Shown: positions 34,977 through 44,736 of the stretch, in pieces | Layout of the letters: each line of letters begins with the position of its first letter | How positions within the stretch are numbered: position 1 is the stretch's first letter | Assembly (NCBI RefSeq): GCF_900109045.1 | Contig: NZ_FNYL01000002.1 | Coordinates: forward strand, 124,001-188,000 | Direction: 5' to 3' | Source of the DNA: Dyadobacter sp. SG02 | Lineage (GTDB): Bacteria; Bacteroidota; Bacteroidia; Cytophagales; Spirosomataceae | Length of the DNA stretch: 64,000 nt | Made by a program: the position numbers and the translations under genes | Notes under the pieces: generated by a model | The model's input: the letters and a program-made list of their open reading frames with translations, nothing else | The model's database searches: none | Told to the model about the DNA's origin: nothing

Positions 34977-36908
34977 TTATATCGTTTTTCCTACAAAAAC
35001 CGGAATGGTAAAATCAGCGATGATCGTGTTTTTTGCTACCTCCGGGTCAGAGTCCTTTTTGCATTCACTGAGCTCGATCTGCTCGTCGGTGTCGGTGTAC
35101 ACAAGCACCAACGTGTGTCCATAGGCAAGGCCGCCAACGTGTTCCAGGCCCCAATGAAGCGCATTGCCGGGAATATCGCCGAACTGACTTACAAAATCGG
35201 GTAATTCGGAAACCGGGATGCCTATAACCTGCAAGCTCAGATTCTGCTGGCGGAGCAATTCGGCCCAGGCCTTCAAATCCGCTTTGAATTCGACGGGTAC
35301 CGCGCCGGGCACCTGAACCAGTCCCACGGGTTTCCCAATGTGCCCTTCCGCGCGTAAAAACGGATATTGGCGTAAATGGAAAGCAACGGGAAACTGGGCG
35401 TCCAGGTGGTATTTCTTTTCCCCGACGGCGGTATACGAATCCCTGTCGGGAATGGCATTGTAGGAGCGGATGTGTTTCGTCCGGTGCATTTGTGTCAGCC
35501 GGTAATTCCAGTACTGATGCAGCGAGTAAGGGCTGTCGGCATCGAGCGGATAGTAGTAGGGGATTGCCTGCCCGGCCAGTGGCGTGTCCGGCGTCTGGCT
35601 GGGGGTAAATTTGAGGGGCAGGTCGCCCAGGGGCATTCTTTCAAAATAGTCGGTCGAGTCTTCAAACTCTTTGGCCGAGTCCAGGTAACCCCTTTTGACC
35701 AGGATCTCGTCGAGTTTGAGCTGCGGAAGATCGAATGTCCAGATCATCATCATCAGCCGCCAGTGGTGAAACCGGATCCGGTTCCAATCTTCTTCATTGT
35801 GACCGTCGATCAGCGGAGGCTCAAAACTGTCGCGGAACAGCAGAGGTGTGTAGCTGGTGCTGCCGCCCAATACCGGCCCCAGGCGCAGCAGGCCAAATTC
35901 GCCCGGCTGATTCTCCTTGCTGTGGCAATGACATTTTCCGACAAACGCCGATAGCTCTTCACAAAGCTCGTCGTACGCTTTCACCAGGTCCACCAGCCAG
36001 TCGTAATAGTATTGAATGTAGTACAGATGTTCGCCTTTTTCCAGGAATACCTGCCATTTGCCCGTCAGGATCTTGCGGTATTTGTCCCAATAATGCTTTC
36101 CCTTGTGTGTGAACTGGTCGCCGTAAATCGCATGCAGTTTTTCGAGCGCCTCCGCGAATTCAGGTATCAGGTCGTCCAGAATGGCTTTGTATTCTTCAAA
36201 AAGAGTTTTGAAGGTTTTGATTTTGGAAAATGGATTGACAAAATTATCCGTGCCGAATGGCTGTGACCTGTCTGCAATGGCCAGCTCTTTGTAACCGAAT
36301 CGCGGAACGATAACCTCCCGAAGTTGCAGGTAAGGCCGGAATGCCTGATCGATCAATTCAGACGGGTATATGCGCTCGCCGCGCTGTGGCCGTTTGTGCA
36401 GCCGGGAGCGGGCTTCGGAAATATCGCTTTTCGACAGTTCTTTGACCTTGTTCAGCGTGTCGCTATCGCCTTTTTCCAGCAACAGCGAAGGACTTACCAG
36501 GAGAAAGTATTGTTTGGAAGGATCGTCGGTCCGGAACAAAACCACCAGTATTTTATCGGATAGAAGATCGCGTGTAGGTGTGTCTTCCGGGCTTTGTTGT
36601 TTCAAAGAATCGGTGGTTCCGGGGTTGTAGCCTTTACTTGAAACAAGTTCCAGCACGGTACGATTGATGCGCTCCTCCTTCCCGGTGTTGTGCGGGAAAT
36701 ATGCCTGTACCTCGGGCGACGGTTCGATGAGGTAGTAGCTGAAAGTTTTGTCCCCGATGTGGATCAAGCCGCCCGACGGCGTGATGGCTGTGCCGCCGTT
36801 CAGGTGTATGTCGCAGTTGTGATTGATATGTACTTCCAACCCGCAAACAATGCCGTGGCCATGCAGGCAGACTTCGATCGGGGACTGGGGTGTAGTTGCT
36901 GTGCTCAT
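34977..36908 (-). CDS. CIS-cluster protein of unknown function (643 aa)
   Basis: Not recognised beyond its setting. The N-terminus has 'LHGHGIVCGLEVHINHNCD' and then 'GGTAITPSGGLIHIGDKTF', a Gly-rich beta pattern seen in uncharacterised proteins of CIS clusters; the middle is helical ('KTLFEEYKAILDDLIPEFAEALEKL'), the rest mixed with many aromatic residues. No signal peptide or membrane helix. It lies 5 bp from the Afp12-like gene start side and 10 bp from the tape-measure gene, so it is co-transcribed. It occupies the place where Afp13 (tail fibre) stands in the Afp cluster, but shows no fibre repeats. Confidence 0.6.
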   Translation of the reverse strand: MSTATTPQSPIEVCLHGHGIVCGLEVHINHNCDIHLNGGTAITPSGGLIHIGDKTFSYYLIEPSPEVQAYFPHNTGKEERINRTVLELVSSKGYNPGTTDSLKQQSPEDTPTRDLLSDKILVVLFRTDDPSKQYFLLVSPSLLLEKGDSDTLNKVKELSKSDISEARSRLHKRPQRGERIYPSELIDQAFRPYLQLREVIVPRFGYKELAIADRSQPFGTDNFVNPFSKIKTFKTLFEEYKAILDDLIPEFAEALEKLHAIYGDQFTHKGKHYWDKYRKILTGKWQVFLEKGEHLYYIQYYYDWLVDLVKAYDELCEELSAFVGKCHCHSKENQPGEFGLLRLGPVLGGSTSYTPLLFRDSFEPPLIDGHNEEDWNRIRFHHWRLMMMIWTFDLPQLKLDEILVKRGYLDSAKEFEDSTDYFERMPLGDLPLKFTPSQTPDTPLAGQAIPYYYPLDADSPYSLHQYWNYRLTQMHRTKHIRSYNAIPDRDSYTAVGEKKYHLDAQFPVAFHLRQYPFLRAEGHIGKPVGLVQVPGAVPVEFKADLKAWAELLRQQNLSLQVIGIPVSELPDFVSQFGDIPGNALHWGLEHVGGLAYGHTLVLVYTDTDEQIELSECKKDSDPEVAKNTIIADFTIPVFVGKTI

Positions 36909-36913
36909 TGTGT

Positions 36914-39900
36914 CTACCGTTTTTTGTTGAGTTCCTCTACCAGCATGTTAGTCGCTTCCCGCAAGTGGAAATCGGAAGTTTCCGGGTCGGTTTTCGCTTT
37001 AAGCCATTCAAAATAAATGGGTTCGAAATCCAGCATTTCGCTATGGTCGATCCTGACGAAATGAATGGCCACGTGCGCCGGAACTTCGCTGCGGACCAGT
37101 TCTTCGAAAAGAGGATCCAGAAACTGCCCCACCCAGTTGGGGACGATCACCGTGATCCGGAATGAATAGGGGTCTGACTGACTGAAATTTTGTATATCCG
37201 CTACCGGCTTCAAAGGAACATAATACTCATCCGCAGGTCGCAGCAGGATGTGCTCAATCACATAAAAGCTCTTCACCTGGCATTGGCGGGCAATGTAGTT
37301 TTTGATTTCGCTCAGGAGCAAATTGGCCTGCATTTCGTTTTTGGGCGAAGAAATCAGCAATGCATTGTCGCGGGTGCGGGGATCGTTTCCATTCCAAAAA
37401 CCTGCAAAATAATCCTTGTCCTGCCGGACGATCCCGTACTGATTGATATCGGCTGCCCGGGCGTAAAAATCGTCGGCGGCATGGCTGGCATTTTCCTCCC
37501 GGCTGTAAAGCGCAGTGCTTAGCAACCAGAAAGAAGATGCGTTTTCATCTTTTTTTATGCCAAAGCGATATCTCTTGGACCGGCCGCCGGTTTCCAGTCT
37601 GGTGTCCGTGTAAAATCGGGGAGAGCAGGTAATAGTGCGGCGGCGCCAATCTTCAACGCCCATTTGGGCCAGCACCCTGCGTTTGAAACCCACTTCATTA
37701 TCCGAGTCCCAGAAGTGCCGGTAATCGTCCTCGGCGGCAGGGCGGTAGTTGAAACCCTGGCCCCGCCGCCTGCCCAGGCCGGGCAGCTTGCGCAGCATTT
37801 TCTGTTTGTCTTCCAGCCAGTCGGCCAGGCTTCCGTCATTTTCGCCGTCATCGTCCAGCGGCTGTTCGATCTCGAAAAGGCGCAAGGCATGATCGGTAAA
37901 TTGTTCTCCGAAACGCGCCAGCAAATGGTCGATGATTTTGTTTTGCCGCAATCGCCGGGAGGTATCGCTGCCATTTGTAAGCGAATGCAGCGCTTTGAGA
38001 TAACCATTTTCGGGGTCTTTTTTGAAATCCTCCCACGAACTGCTTTCGTCGAATGCCATCAGCAGCGGCTGCACGTTCGGTACGTCGTAGAGTGCCTGGT
38101 ACAGCGCTTGTTTTTCTACGGTCATATCCGTTGCGAGCATATTCCGGACTTCGGCCAGGTGGGCCAGGTAGTTGGCCAGGATTTGGTCAAAAAACATCAG
38201 AAACCCCTTCATTTGCTTTACCTGCGCTTTGCGCAGGGGCGGGTGGCTGGAAGCAATGCCTTCGCGGCCGACATGATAAGTGCGCGGAAACTCTTCCTGA
38301 ATGCTGACATATTCGTCCAGATCGGGGCGCTGGGTACCGCGTGGGACGGGGAGGTCCATATTACCAGTACGGTCGATTTTCGCGTCCTGGGCACGAAGCT
38401 GTTCCAGCTTGCCGATGGCCTCGTACTGGTCCATTATATCGAAACGGACCGGGCGTCCATTCACGGTGAACGTAAATTCCGAGCATTCCGGATCGAGTGT
38501 CGGCTGGCAGTCGCAGTCAAACGAAAGGCACCATTCTTTTTCGACTGTATCGTCATTTTCATCGTTTTTCGGGGATTTGTGGATTTGCAAACGCGTCACC
38601 CGGACCACATTTTTAGTAGCCGACAACACCTGGAAAAGGTCGGATTTGTAAACCACACGCCGCCAGGAAGCGTTTGCAAGCTCTGCATCGCCGATAAATC
38701 CGTGTCGTAGCAACGGTCCCTGGAATACCTCGTCGGATTCGTAGGTTTTAATGGTATGCTGGTAAAGCAGGCCCTCATAATCGTCCATCACCACCTGCCC
38801 GACGGCATTTGTGACCGCCTTCCGCCAGGCCTCTATCCCGATCCACAACTGCTCCTGAAGTGGCAGTAGGTTTTGCAGTATTTCGTCCGGCAATTCCGCC
38901 TCGGTCAGTTGCGTGATGGATGTTTCGGTTAATGTGAACGCGGCATGCCGGTCGAGCATTTCCTGTAACCCGTACATGGGTACAGGCGGTGCCAGAAAAT
39001 TTTCGATGGTATACCGCAAGTCCGCATAAACCTGGACAGGGTCGGCGTCCGGCGCGATTTCGATCTGTGTGTGCACGCATACGCGGGCTTTGTCCACAAC
39101 GGTGATACCTTCAAAATCCTCGCTCAATGCCCGGTTCTCATGCAAACGTTTCAGCGCTTGCTCCGTAATGGTATTTTTTTCGTATTCAAACCCGTCTTCC
39201 AATTGCAGATAAACCTTGTAAATGCCTTTTGGTTTAAAAAGGGAATAAGGCGAGGGCGAATCCGTGGGTTTGACCGACAGACCATCCATGAGCTGGGGCC
39301 AGACAGGCTCCGCAAAAAAATATCTCGCGAAATCGGGGTCTTTCAAGACCTCTTCCAGCAGCGTTTTTTTGGTGAGCGAAGTCCGGAGGGCTTTTACACG
39401 TTTGGCAATGTCCGTGTCCGCATTGTCCGCATTGTATTCAACGAATTTCAGGGTACGCGCCACCGCTCCCAGCTCTTTCAGGATTTTAATGCGCTGGTCG
39501 GTAATGCCGTTTACACTGACCCATTTCTGTGCGTCGTGCAGGTATTGAGCGGCATGCAGAAGCAGCCAGTATTTTTTGATCTGCTCAGGCAGGATTTCTT
39601 TGATGACCTGGTCGCCGATCGCTGCTCTTAAATGTAGCTCGGGAGTTTTCCGCTGTGCCGGTTTGAGTTGGTAAATCGTTTGCAGGTACTCCTCGATCGT
39701 ATATTCTTTTGGCTGCGGCGGGCTCGATTCCGGCACATTCAAGGTCAGTTTGAAGGTTTTAAGGTTGAATGGCGGAATGGGGTCAAATGTCTCTTCTTTC
39801 AGTCCCTTCCGGTTCAGGTCGGGTATCTGAAGGTTTATTTCCCTGTCGAGCATCCAGTTAAAATACACGGTGGGTTTGCCGCAGCCTTCAAGCCACGCGT

Positions 39901-40231
39901 TTTTTACACCTTCGATATCGATCAGGATTTTGCGGAAATCAAGGGCTGTGACGGGCGCATTAGGTAAAATTTTGGCAGCCGTGAAAAAGGCTTTCCGGTT
40001 GTCGACAGGTATAAACAAATCGGCATCCGGCAGCTGTGTGCGATAGCCCAGGTCGGTGAGCGCATAGCACAGCACTTCCAGCATGGTCACGCCCGGGTCG
40101 TGGGCGTTGAAATCGGTCCAAATGCCCGAGCCAAGCCTTTCGAGGTAGCGCATACCTTCGCGCCGCAGCAGCTGGTAATCCATGCCCGGCGGGTAGTTGA
40201 GCGTCTTTGGAACAGTCAGGGAAGTGGCCAT
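36914..40231 (-). CDS. CIS baseplate wedge protein (Afp12-like)
   Basis: 1105 aa, no signal peptide. The N-terminal block 'YPPGMDYQLLRREGMRYLERL' and 'WTDFNAHDPGVTMLEVLCYALTDLGYR' is a hallmark of the giant baseplate proteins of Afp/MAC-like systems. The rest is a mosaic of beta-rich and helical parts, including 'QMKGFLMFFDQILANYLAHLAE'. It should form, with the 1235-aa neighbour, the gp6/J-type wedge of the baseplate. The gene is 6 bp from the neighbour on each side. Confidence 0.82.
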   Translation of the reverse strand: MATSLTVPKTLNYPPGMDYQLLRREGMRYLERLGSGIWTDFNAHDPGVTMLEVLCYALTDLGYRTQLPDADLFIPVDNRKAFFTAAKILPNAPVTALDFRKILIDIEGVKNAWLEGCGKPTVYFNWMLDREINLQIPDLNRKGLKEETFDPIPPFNLKTFKLTLNVPESSPPQPKEYTIEEYLQTIYQLKPAQRKTPELHLRAAIGDQVIKEILPEQIKKYWLLLHAAQYLHDAQKWVSVNGITDQRIKILKELGAVARTLKFVEYNADNADTDIAKRVKALRTSLTKKTLLEEVLKDPDFARYFFAEPVWPQLMDGLSVKPTDSPSPYSLFKPKGIYKVYLQLEDGFEYEKNTITEQALKRLHENRALSEDFEGITVVDKARVCVHTQIEIAPDADPVQVYADLRYTIENFLAPPVPMYGLQEMLDRHAAFTLTETSITQLTEAELPDEILQNLLPLQEQLWIGIEAWRKAVTNAVGQVVMDDYEGLLYQHTIKTYESDEVFQGPLLRHGFIGDAELANASWRRVVYKSDLFQVLSATKNVVRVTRLQIHKSPKNDENDDTVEKEWCLSFDCDCQPTLDPECSEFTFTVNGRPVRFDIMDQYEAIGKLEQLRAQDAKIDRTGNMDLPVPRGTQRPDLDEYVSIQEEFPRTYHVGREGIASSHPPLRKAQVKQMKGFLMFFDQILANYLAHLAEVRNMLATDMTVEKQALYQALYDVPNVQPLLMAFDESSSWEDFKKDPENGYLKALHSLTNGSDTSRRLRQNKIIDHLLARFGEQFTDHALRLFEIEQPLDDDGENDGSLADWLEDKQKMLRKLPGLGRRRGQGFNYRPAAEDDYRHFWDSDNEVGFKRRVLAQMGVEDWRRRTITCSPRFYTDTRLETGGRSKRYRFGIKKDENASSFWLLSTALYSREENASHAADDFYARAADINQYGIVRQDKDYFAGFWNGNDPRTRDNALLISSPKNEMQANLLLSEIKNYIARQCQVKSFYVIEHILLRPADEYYVPLKPVADIQNFSQSDPYSFRITVIVPNWVGQFLDPLFEELVRSEVPAHVAIHFVRIDHSEMLDFEPIYFEWLKAKTDPETSDFHLREATNMLVEELNKKR

Positions 40232-40237
40232 ATCGGA

Positions 40238-43200
40238 TTATGGATTAGCTTTTTTCAAATTGTCGTCATCACAATCGGCACAGCATCCCGTGCCATCTAT
40301 CACCAGAATGTCGTGGTCTATCGTATTGGGGTTGTCTTCGTTCAGGACATCGAGATAGGTGGTCAGAATGGAGCGGGAGGTAAAGGGGGCAATACTTTCC
40401 ACCACTTCGAATGCGATCGCGTCCTCGGCGATCTCGGCCATTTCCAGGCTTGGGAAGTGTTTGACTTTCAGTCCCATGATGACGTCTACATAGTCGAGGT
40501 TTTCGAGTACACGGAGCAATTCCACAGTATATAGTGTGGTCCCGAAAACAAGCGGCGCCCTGGAATCCGTAGCCCATGGGGCCAGGAATATTTTAAGGTC
40601 GGTATCCAGTTGTTTTTTGTAGAAAAAAGGATCTCTGCCTTCCCTGAATTTGACACAAACCTGTAAGCGTACCGGCTCGAAAATCGCATTGCGCACCAGC
40701 AGCCCGCCCTCGTGAGCGCATCCGCAACCGCTTTCGTCGGAGCCACAGCATTTCACCCCGCCGCCCTGATGGCTCACAAAATAGGTATTGTGCCGGTTGA
40801 GAAAGCGTTCGATGGCTTCCAGGACACCTGCATTAAAAATGGGGTAATATCTTCGGTTGCCGACCATCTGGTCGGGGAATGGTACCACGCCGAGCGTCAC
40901 ATAGCCCGGGCCGGTTACGTCGGTATCGCGGGTGTGCGTGATACACTTGGCGAGTGCTACTTTTGGAAATTGTTCGAGCGTCATGCGCTCATAGTCCCAC
41001 AGCGTGACGGCGCGTCGCTTATGCCGCAAACGCTCGTGGATGCGGCGGTGGTAATCCAGCGGGCTGAAAGTCTCCGACAGCCGGCCGTCAAAAGATTGGA
41101 ACGGCTGATCTACCTTGACAACATTGGCGTCCCTGAAACGAAGCGCTGTAATGGTTTGCGCGGGCAACCCATCCGGGAGGTGCGCGAGATCATTTTGCCG
41201 GTTTAGGAAAATGGCTGTGCCCGCCTGCGGAAAAATATCTTTCAGCATAGGCAGCGCGTCCACAAAGATGTTGTTGCCGGGATCTTCGCTCGCGCTGGCC
41301 TGGATCCAGAACAGGTCCTGCCGGCCGTCTTCTCCCAGCGCTAATGTATTTCCATTGTTGATATCGAACGGAATCTGTAACCGAAGAATGCCTGTTTGGC
41401 GCATCCCGAGTGTTTCGTCGACGAGGATGAATTGTGGCGGTAGACGGACCCACTCATTTTGCCGCAGATAAGCCCATACGATTTCATCGGGCGCTATGTG
41501 GTCGGGGTTGCCGGTCCCGTCGGCAAAATGGAAGAGCAGCGATAATGTCTGGCCGGGTTGCAATGCTTCAAAACCCAGACGCAGGCTGCCGTCGGCAATG
41601 TCCGGAAAGGTCGGAGCTGCGTTTGCCGGTCCGGCTGCGGCATTCTGGTTGTCCAGTAGTCGTGTGCCCCTTTCATCGGTCATAATCAGAGGCTTGTCCA
41701 GCTCAGGTAACCGATGCAGCGGAACGATTGTGAACAAGGAACCATCCAGCTCGCGTACTTTCGAATACCCGCCCAGAAAATCCCTCCAATACAGCTCCGG
41801 TTCTTGTTCCGTGGAAGTGTAGTCGAGCGAAATGGCTTCGGAGGCAATTTTGAAAATTTGGATAGGCGCATTCTCAGGGCCTTTTTTAATGCTGATGGTG
41901 GTTGTAAAAAAAGGATACGGCGTGGTGGTCACGTACGGCACTGGTTTTTCGAATTCCTCTGCTGTCAATTTTTGCCGCGTTCCGGTCAATGTAAGTTCCT
42001 TCGACTGGTCGTCCAGTCCTTCGATGGGCACGTTTAACGTCGCTTTTCCGGTTTTGACAGCCAGCTCCGGAGCCGTGACATACAATTTGAGGGTAGTTTC
42101 GTCGGCCATCGAACCGATTAACGGAATGTCGGCATTGGCCACGTAGGGCGTACTTCCGAGCTGTACGCTGATGTTACGGAGACGCTGATTTTGAGTTAGT
42201 ATGCCGACTTTGGACAAATGAATGTTCGCGGCGGCATCGTAGTCACTGCCGTCTTTCAAGCGGAGCGTTACAAATGGATTCCCGTCGCCGATGTTGGCCT
42301 GCGGATCCTTGGGCGACGAAATGGAAACAAAATCGGCGGGAAGCTGGATGTTCCAGGTCGTGATGTTATCGTGGTGCACATAAGTGGATCGTAACGGAAA
42401 CTTCCTGTTCGCCAGCACCACTTCCGGCTCAGTCGGTTCCTGCTTATTGAAGTCTAACGGAAAGGTATATACGCCTTCGGCTGTGCTGATCTCGGTGTAA
42501 AATTCTTTCAGTTCAATGGGGGCATCCGCGGCGAACGAAATCGTAATCGTCCGGTCGCCTCCGCCAGCAAGCCACAATTCGGGTGACATCATAATGAGCC
42601 CGGGATTGGCGGTAATGGTTTCTATCTGATTTCGTAGCCTGGTACTAAATGCCAGTTCTTCCTTGCCTGCGGTCTTTTTGAAGGCAAACATTTGAGTCTG
42701 TCTCCGCCATTTCCGGAATAATTCAAGTCCTGATAGTGGCCGCCACAGTTTTTGTCCCGCCTCGTACGGGATTTTGATACCGTCTTTCAGATCGGCCTTT
42801 CTTAATGCAATGGCAGTGCCCTGGAAGAAATACAGGTTTTGTTTTTCAATGAGTTTTGCCTGATTGACCACGAGCTCGTCGGCAAGCGCGTAGAGGCGGT
42901 CGAGACCGGTGACATCCTGGCCGCCGAGCAGCAATGTATCGTTTTGAAGGCGGTAGGTTTCGATATTCTGGGCGATCTCGAATACGATATGGACCTTGTC
43001 GGGAATCTCCCGGCGCTGCTGAAGGCGCAGTACGCCTTGGTAATAGAATAGCAAGTGCCTGGACAACAAACTATTCATGTCCGACTGGTGGTACCGGCGG
43101 AACAGTTGCAGGAAGGCCAGCAGCAAGGCAATGTGCGGCGGGTGGTCGCTGCGGCCGTGTAGTGCTGTTTGAAATGCCTTTTCGGCTTTTCCGACTACCC

Positions 43201-43945
43201 AGCTCAGCGCCTTGTAAAAAATCAGGAACAACTTCCATAGCCGCTCGCGGTCAGCTTCTTCCAGGGGAGCGTGGAAATCAATGCAATTCAAAAAATCGTG
43301 ACTGTCAACACCCCATGCTTCCGCGCAGGGCGTGGGCCTGAAAAAAGGTTCGTACAAATCGATCACCTTCCCCTCGCGGCCGAGCTTCGCGTGAATGGTC
43401 TTGTGGTAGCTGATCAGTAAGCCGATGGGCGCATTAAAGTTTTTGACAGCGCCATTTTGCGACCGGATCCCCAATTTTTCTTTTATCAAAGCCTGTGTTT
43501 CGGCTTTGAGCGGATGGTCCGGCGGGAATTTTTCGCATATATCCAACAGCTTTTGTGCGATGCCAAAAATGTGGTCTACCAGCGGATATAAATGATCGAT
43601 GGCCTGGTCGCAGGCACTTTTTCCTTCGGCCTGTTTTTCCTGCCGGCACGCCTGCACAAAGTCCAGCTCGCTTTGGCGGTAGTCGAGCCTGATTTCCTGC
43701 AGAGGGGTGGCCGCGACGATCGCCAGCAGCGTGGTAGCGTCTTTTTCGAAAAAGCAGGTCCAATCGCCGTCGGGCGTGTTGTCCGGCGACCAATAGCGGA
43801 TCTGGCGGGCGAATTTGCCCGCAAACGCCAGCAGCTCAACCATATTACGGCCGTCGAGTTGGAGGTTTTCCGGAATGAGGGCTTTCAAAAGCCTTTCTTG
43901 TTGCGTGGTGCCAGACCGGGCAAGCGGGTGTGCGACAAGTGCCAT
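40238..43945 (-). CDS. CIS baseplate J-like protein (Afp11-like)
   Basis: 1235 aa, soluble. The C-terminal quarter is the recognisable part: 'ERLRHKRRAVTLWDYERMTLEQFPKVALAKC' and 'VTLGVVPFP', typical of baseplate J/gp47-type wedge proteins, followed by a Cys-rich loop ('GGGVKCCGSDESGCGCAHEGG', unusual for a baseplate protein and possibly metal-binding) and a tail ending 'GTGCCADCDDDNLKKANP', again with a Cys-x-x-Cys. The N-terminal 400 residues are helical, the centre is beta-rich. Assembles at the base of the tube around the spike. Confidence 0.82.
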   Translation of the reverse strand: MALVAHPLARSGTTQQERLLKALIPENLQLDGRNMVELLAFAGKFARQIRYWSPDNTPDGDWTCFFEKDATTLLAIVAATPLQEIRLDYRQSELDFVQACRQEKQAEGKSACDQAIDHLYPLVDHIFGIAQKLLDICEKFPPDHPLKAETQALIKEKLGIRSQNGAVKNFNAPIGLLISYHKTIHAKLGREGKVIDLYEPFFRPTPCAEAWGVDSHDFLNCIDFHAPLEEADRERLWKLFLIFYKALSWVVGKAEKAFQTALHGRSDHPPHIALLLAFLQLFRRYHQSDMNSLLSRHLLFYYQGVLRLQQRREIPDKVHIVFEIAQNIETYRLQNDTLLLGGQDVTGLDRLYALADELVVNQAKLIEKQNLYFFQGTAIALRKADLKDGIKIPYEAGQKLWRPLSGLELFRKWRRQTQMFAFKKTAGKEELAFSTRLRNQIETITANPGLIMMSPELWLAGGGDRTITISFAADAPIELKEFYTEISTAEGVYTFPLDFNKQEPTEPEVVLANRKFPLRSTYVHHDNITTWNIQLPADFVSISSPKDPQANIGDGNPFVTLRLKDGSDYDAAANIHLSKVGILTQNQRLRNISVQLGSTPYVANADIPLIGSMADETTLKLYVTAPELAVKTGKATLNVPIEGLDDQSKELTLTGTRQKLTAEEFEKPVPYVTTTPYPFFTTTISIKKGPENAPIQIFKIASEAISLDYTSTEQEPELYWRDFLGGYSKVRELDGSLFTIVPLHRLPELDKPLIMTDERGTRLLDNQNAAAGPANAAPTFPDIADGSLRLGFEALQPGQTLSLLFHFADGTGNPDHIAPDEIVWAYLRQNEWVRLPPQFILVDETLGMRQTGILRLQIPFDINNGNTLALGEDGRQDLFWIQASASEDPGNNIFVDALPMLKDIFPQAGTAIFLNRQNDLAHLPDGLPAQTITALRFRDANVVKVDQPFQSFDGRLSETFSPLDYHRRIHERLRHKRRAVTLWDYERMTLEQFPKVALAKCITHTRDTDVTGPGYVTLGVVPFPDQMVGNRRYYPIFNAGVLEAIERFLNRHNTYFVSHQGGGVKCCGSDESGCGCAHEGGLLVRNAIFEPVRLQVCVKFREGRDPFFYKKQLDTDLKIFLAPWATDSRAPLVFGTTLYTVELLRVLENLDYVDVIMGLKVKHFPSLEMAEIAEDAIAFEVVESIAPFTSRSILTTYLDVLNEDNPNTIDHDILVIDGTGCCADCDDDNLKKANP

Positions 43946-43960
43946 AACAGGAAATGATGC

Positions 43961-44392
43961 TTAGGGTGCGACGTTGGTACCTTCGTTCAGATAGTAGGGG
44001 AACACGCGGTTGAAGCGGTTATTGGTAGCGCGGACTGTGTATTCCAGCAGGATGTTTAGACGGCCTTCGAGTTCCACCACATCCAGTCGCAGCTCGTTGA
44101 GTTTGATCCGCGGTTCGTGGAGCAAAATCGCTTCGCGTATCATTTCTTCCAGGAGCGACAATAGCGACACGTTCAGTGGCGCAAACACGAAATCGGCGAG
44201 ATTGCAGCCATAGTCGGGCGTGATCCGACGCTCTTTCAGGCTTGTGCTGAACAGTATTTTCAGGCTTTGCCAAATGTCTTCCTCGTCCGAAACCATTTTG
44301 GGCGTGCAGTTCGGCTTGGAAAATTCGGGCGGGAAAGCCCAGCCGGTTCCGAGAAAACTGCGGCGTTCGGGGGGCATTGGGATTGTTTCCAT
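43961..44392 (-). CDS. GPW/gp25-family baseplate protein (Afp9-like)
   Basis: A 143-aa protein of gp25 lysozyme-like type: 'SDEEDIWQSLKILFSTSLKERRITPDYGCNLADFVF' contains the conserved Arg-x-x-x-x-Pro-x-Tyr-Gly block where the phage protein docks in the wedge. 'EEMIREAILLHEPRI' and the beta hairpin that follows are also typical. It nucleates sheath assembly at the baseplate. The start at 44392 could equally be the next Met (MPPERRS), five codons on. Confidence 0.9.
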   Translation of the reverse strand: METIPMPPERRSFLGTGWAFPPEFSKPNCTPKMVSDEEDIWQSLKILFSTSLKERRITPDYGCNLADFVFAPLNVSLLSLLEEMIREAILLHEPRIKLNELRLDVVELEGRLNILLEYTVRATNNRFNRVFPYYLNEGTNVAP

Positions 44393-44439
44393 AGGATCGT
44401 GATAAATCTGTTTTAAGTCGCCGGATATAAAACCAGCAT

Positions 44440-44736
44440 TTAATCTCCTATAAACACATCGGCAGAGCCGCTGCTAATGCGCCCGCCGTGGGCAGTGGAA
44501 TCAGTCTGCCGCGCAGCTGCAAGCCCGTCAAAAAATACAGACCCTGAGCCAGCGGCGATGACATTAGGCCCGCCCGCTGCACAGGGACATTGGTCCTGAA
44601 TAGTTGCGGCCTTCATGCCGTTGACGAATACCGTACGCGGCGCGGCGATGGCGATTGACCCGCCTACATGAGCCACGCCCGCAGTGTTGAGCGTGCATAC
44701 CTGAAGATCGGAAAGACGTGCGGCTGGTTTATTCAT
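44440..44736 (-). CDS. PAAR-repeat spike-tip protein (Afp10-like)
   Basis: A 98-aa protein with the PAAR fold pattern: 'PAARLSDLQVCTL', 'HVGGSIAIAAPRTVFVNGMKAAT', 'GPNVIAAGSGSVFFDGLAAARQTDSTAHGG', 'GSADVFIGD'. The Gly-rich strands and spaced Cys/His residues would bind one metal ion and cap the VgrG-like spike. Its start overlaps the stop of the spike gene by 4 bp (ATGA on the minus strand), linking tip and spike translation. No toxin extension. Confidence 0.92.
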   Translation of the reverse strand: MNKPAARLSDLQVCTLNTAGVAHVGGSIAIAAPRTVFVNGMKAATIQDQCPCAAGGPNVIAAGSGSVFFDGLAAARQTDSTAHGGRISSGSADVFIGD

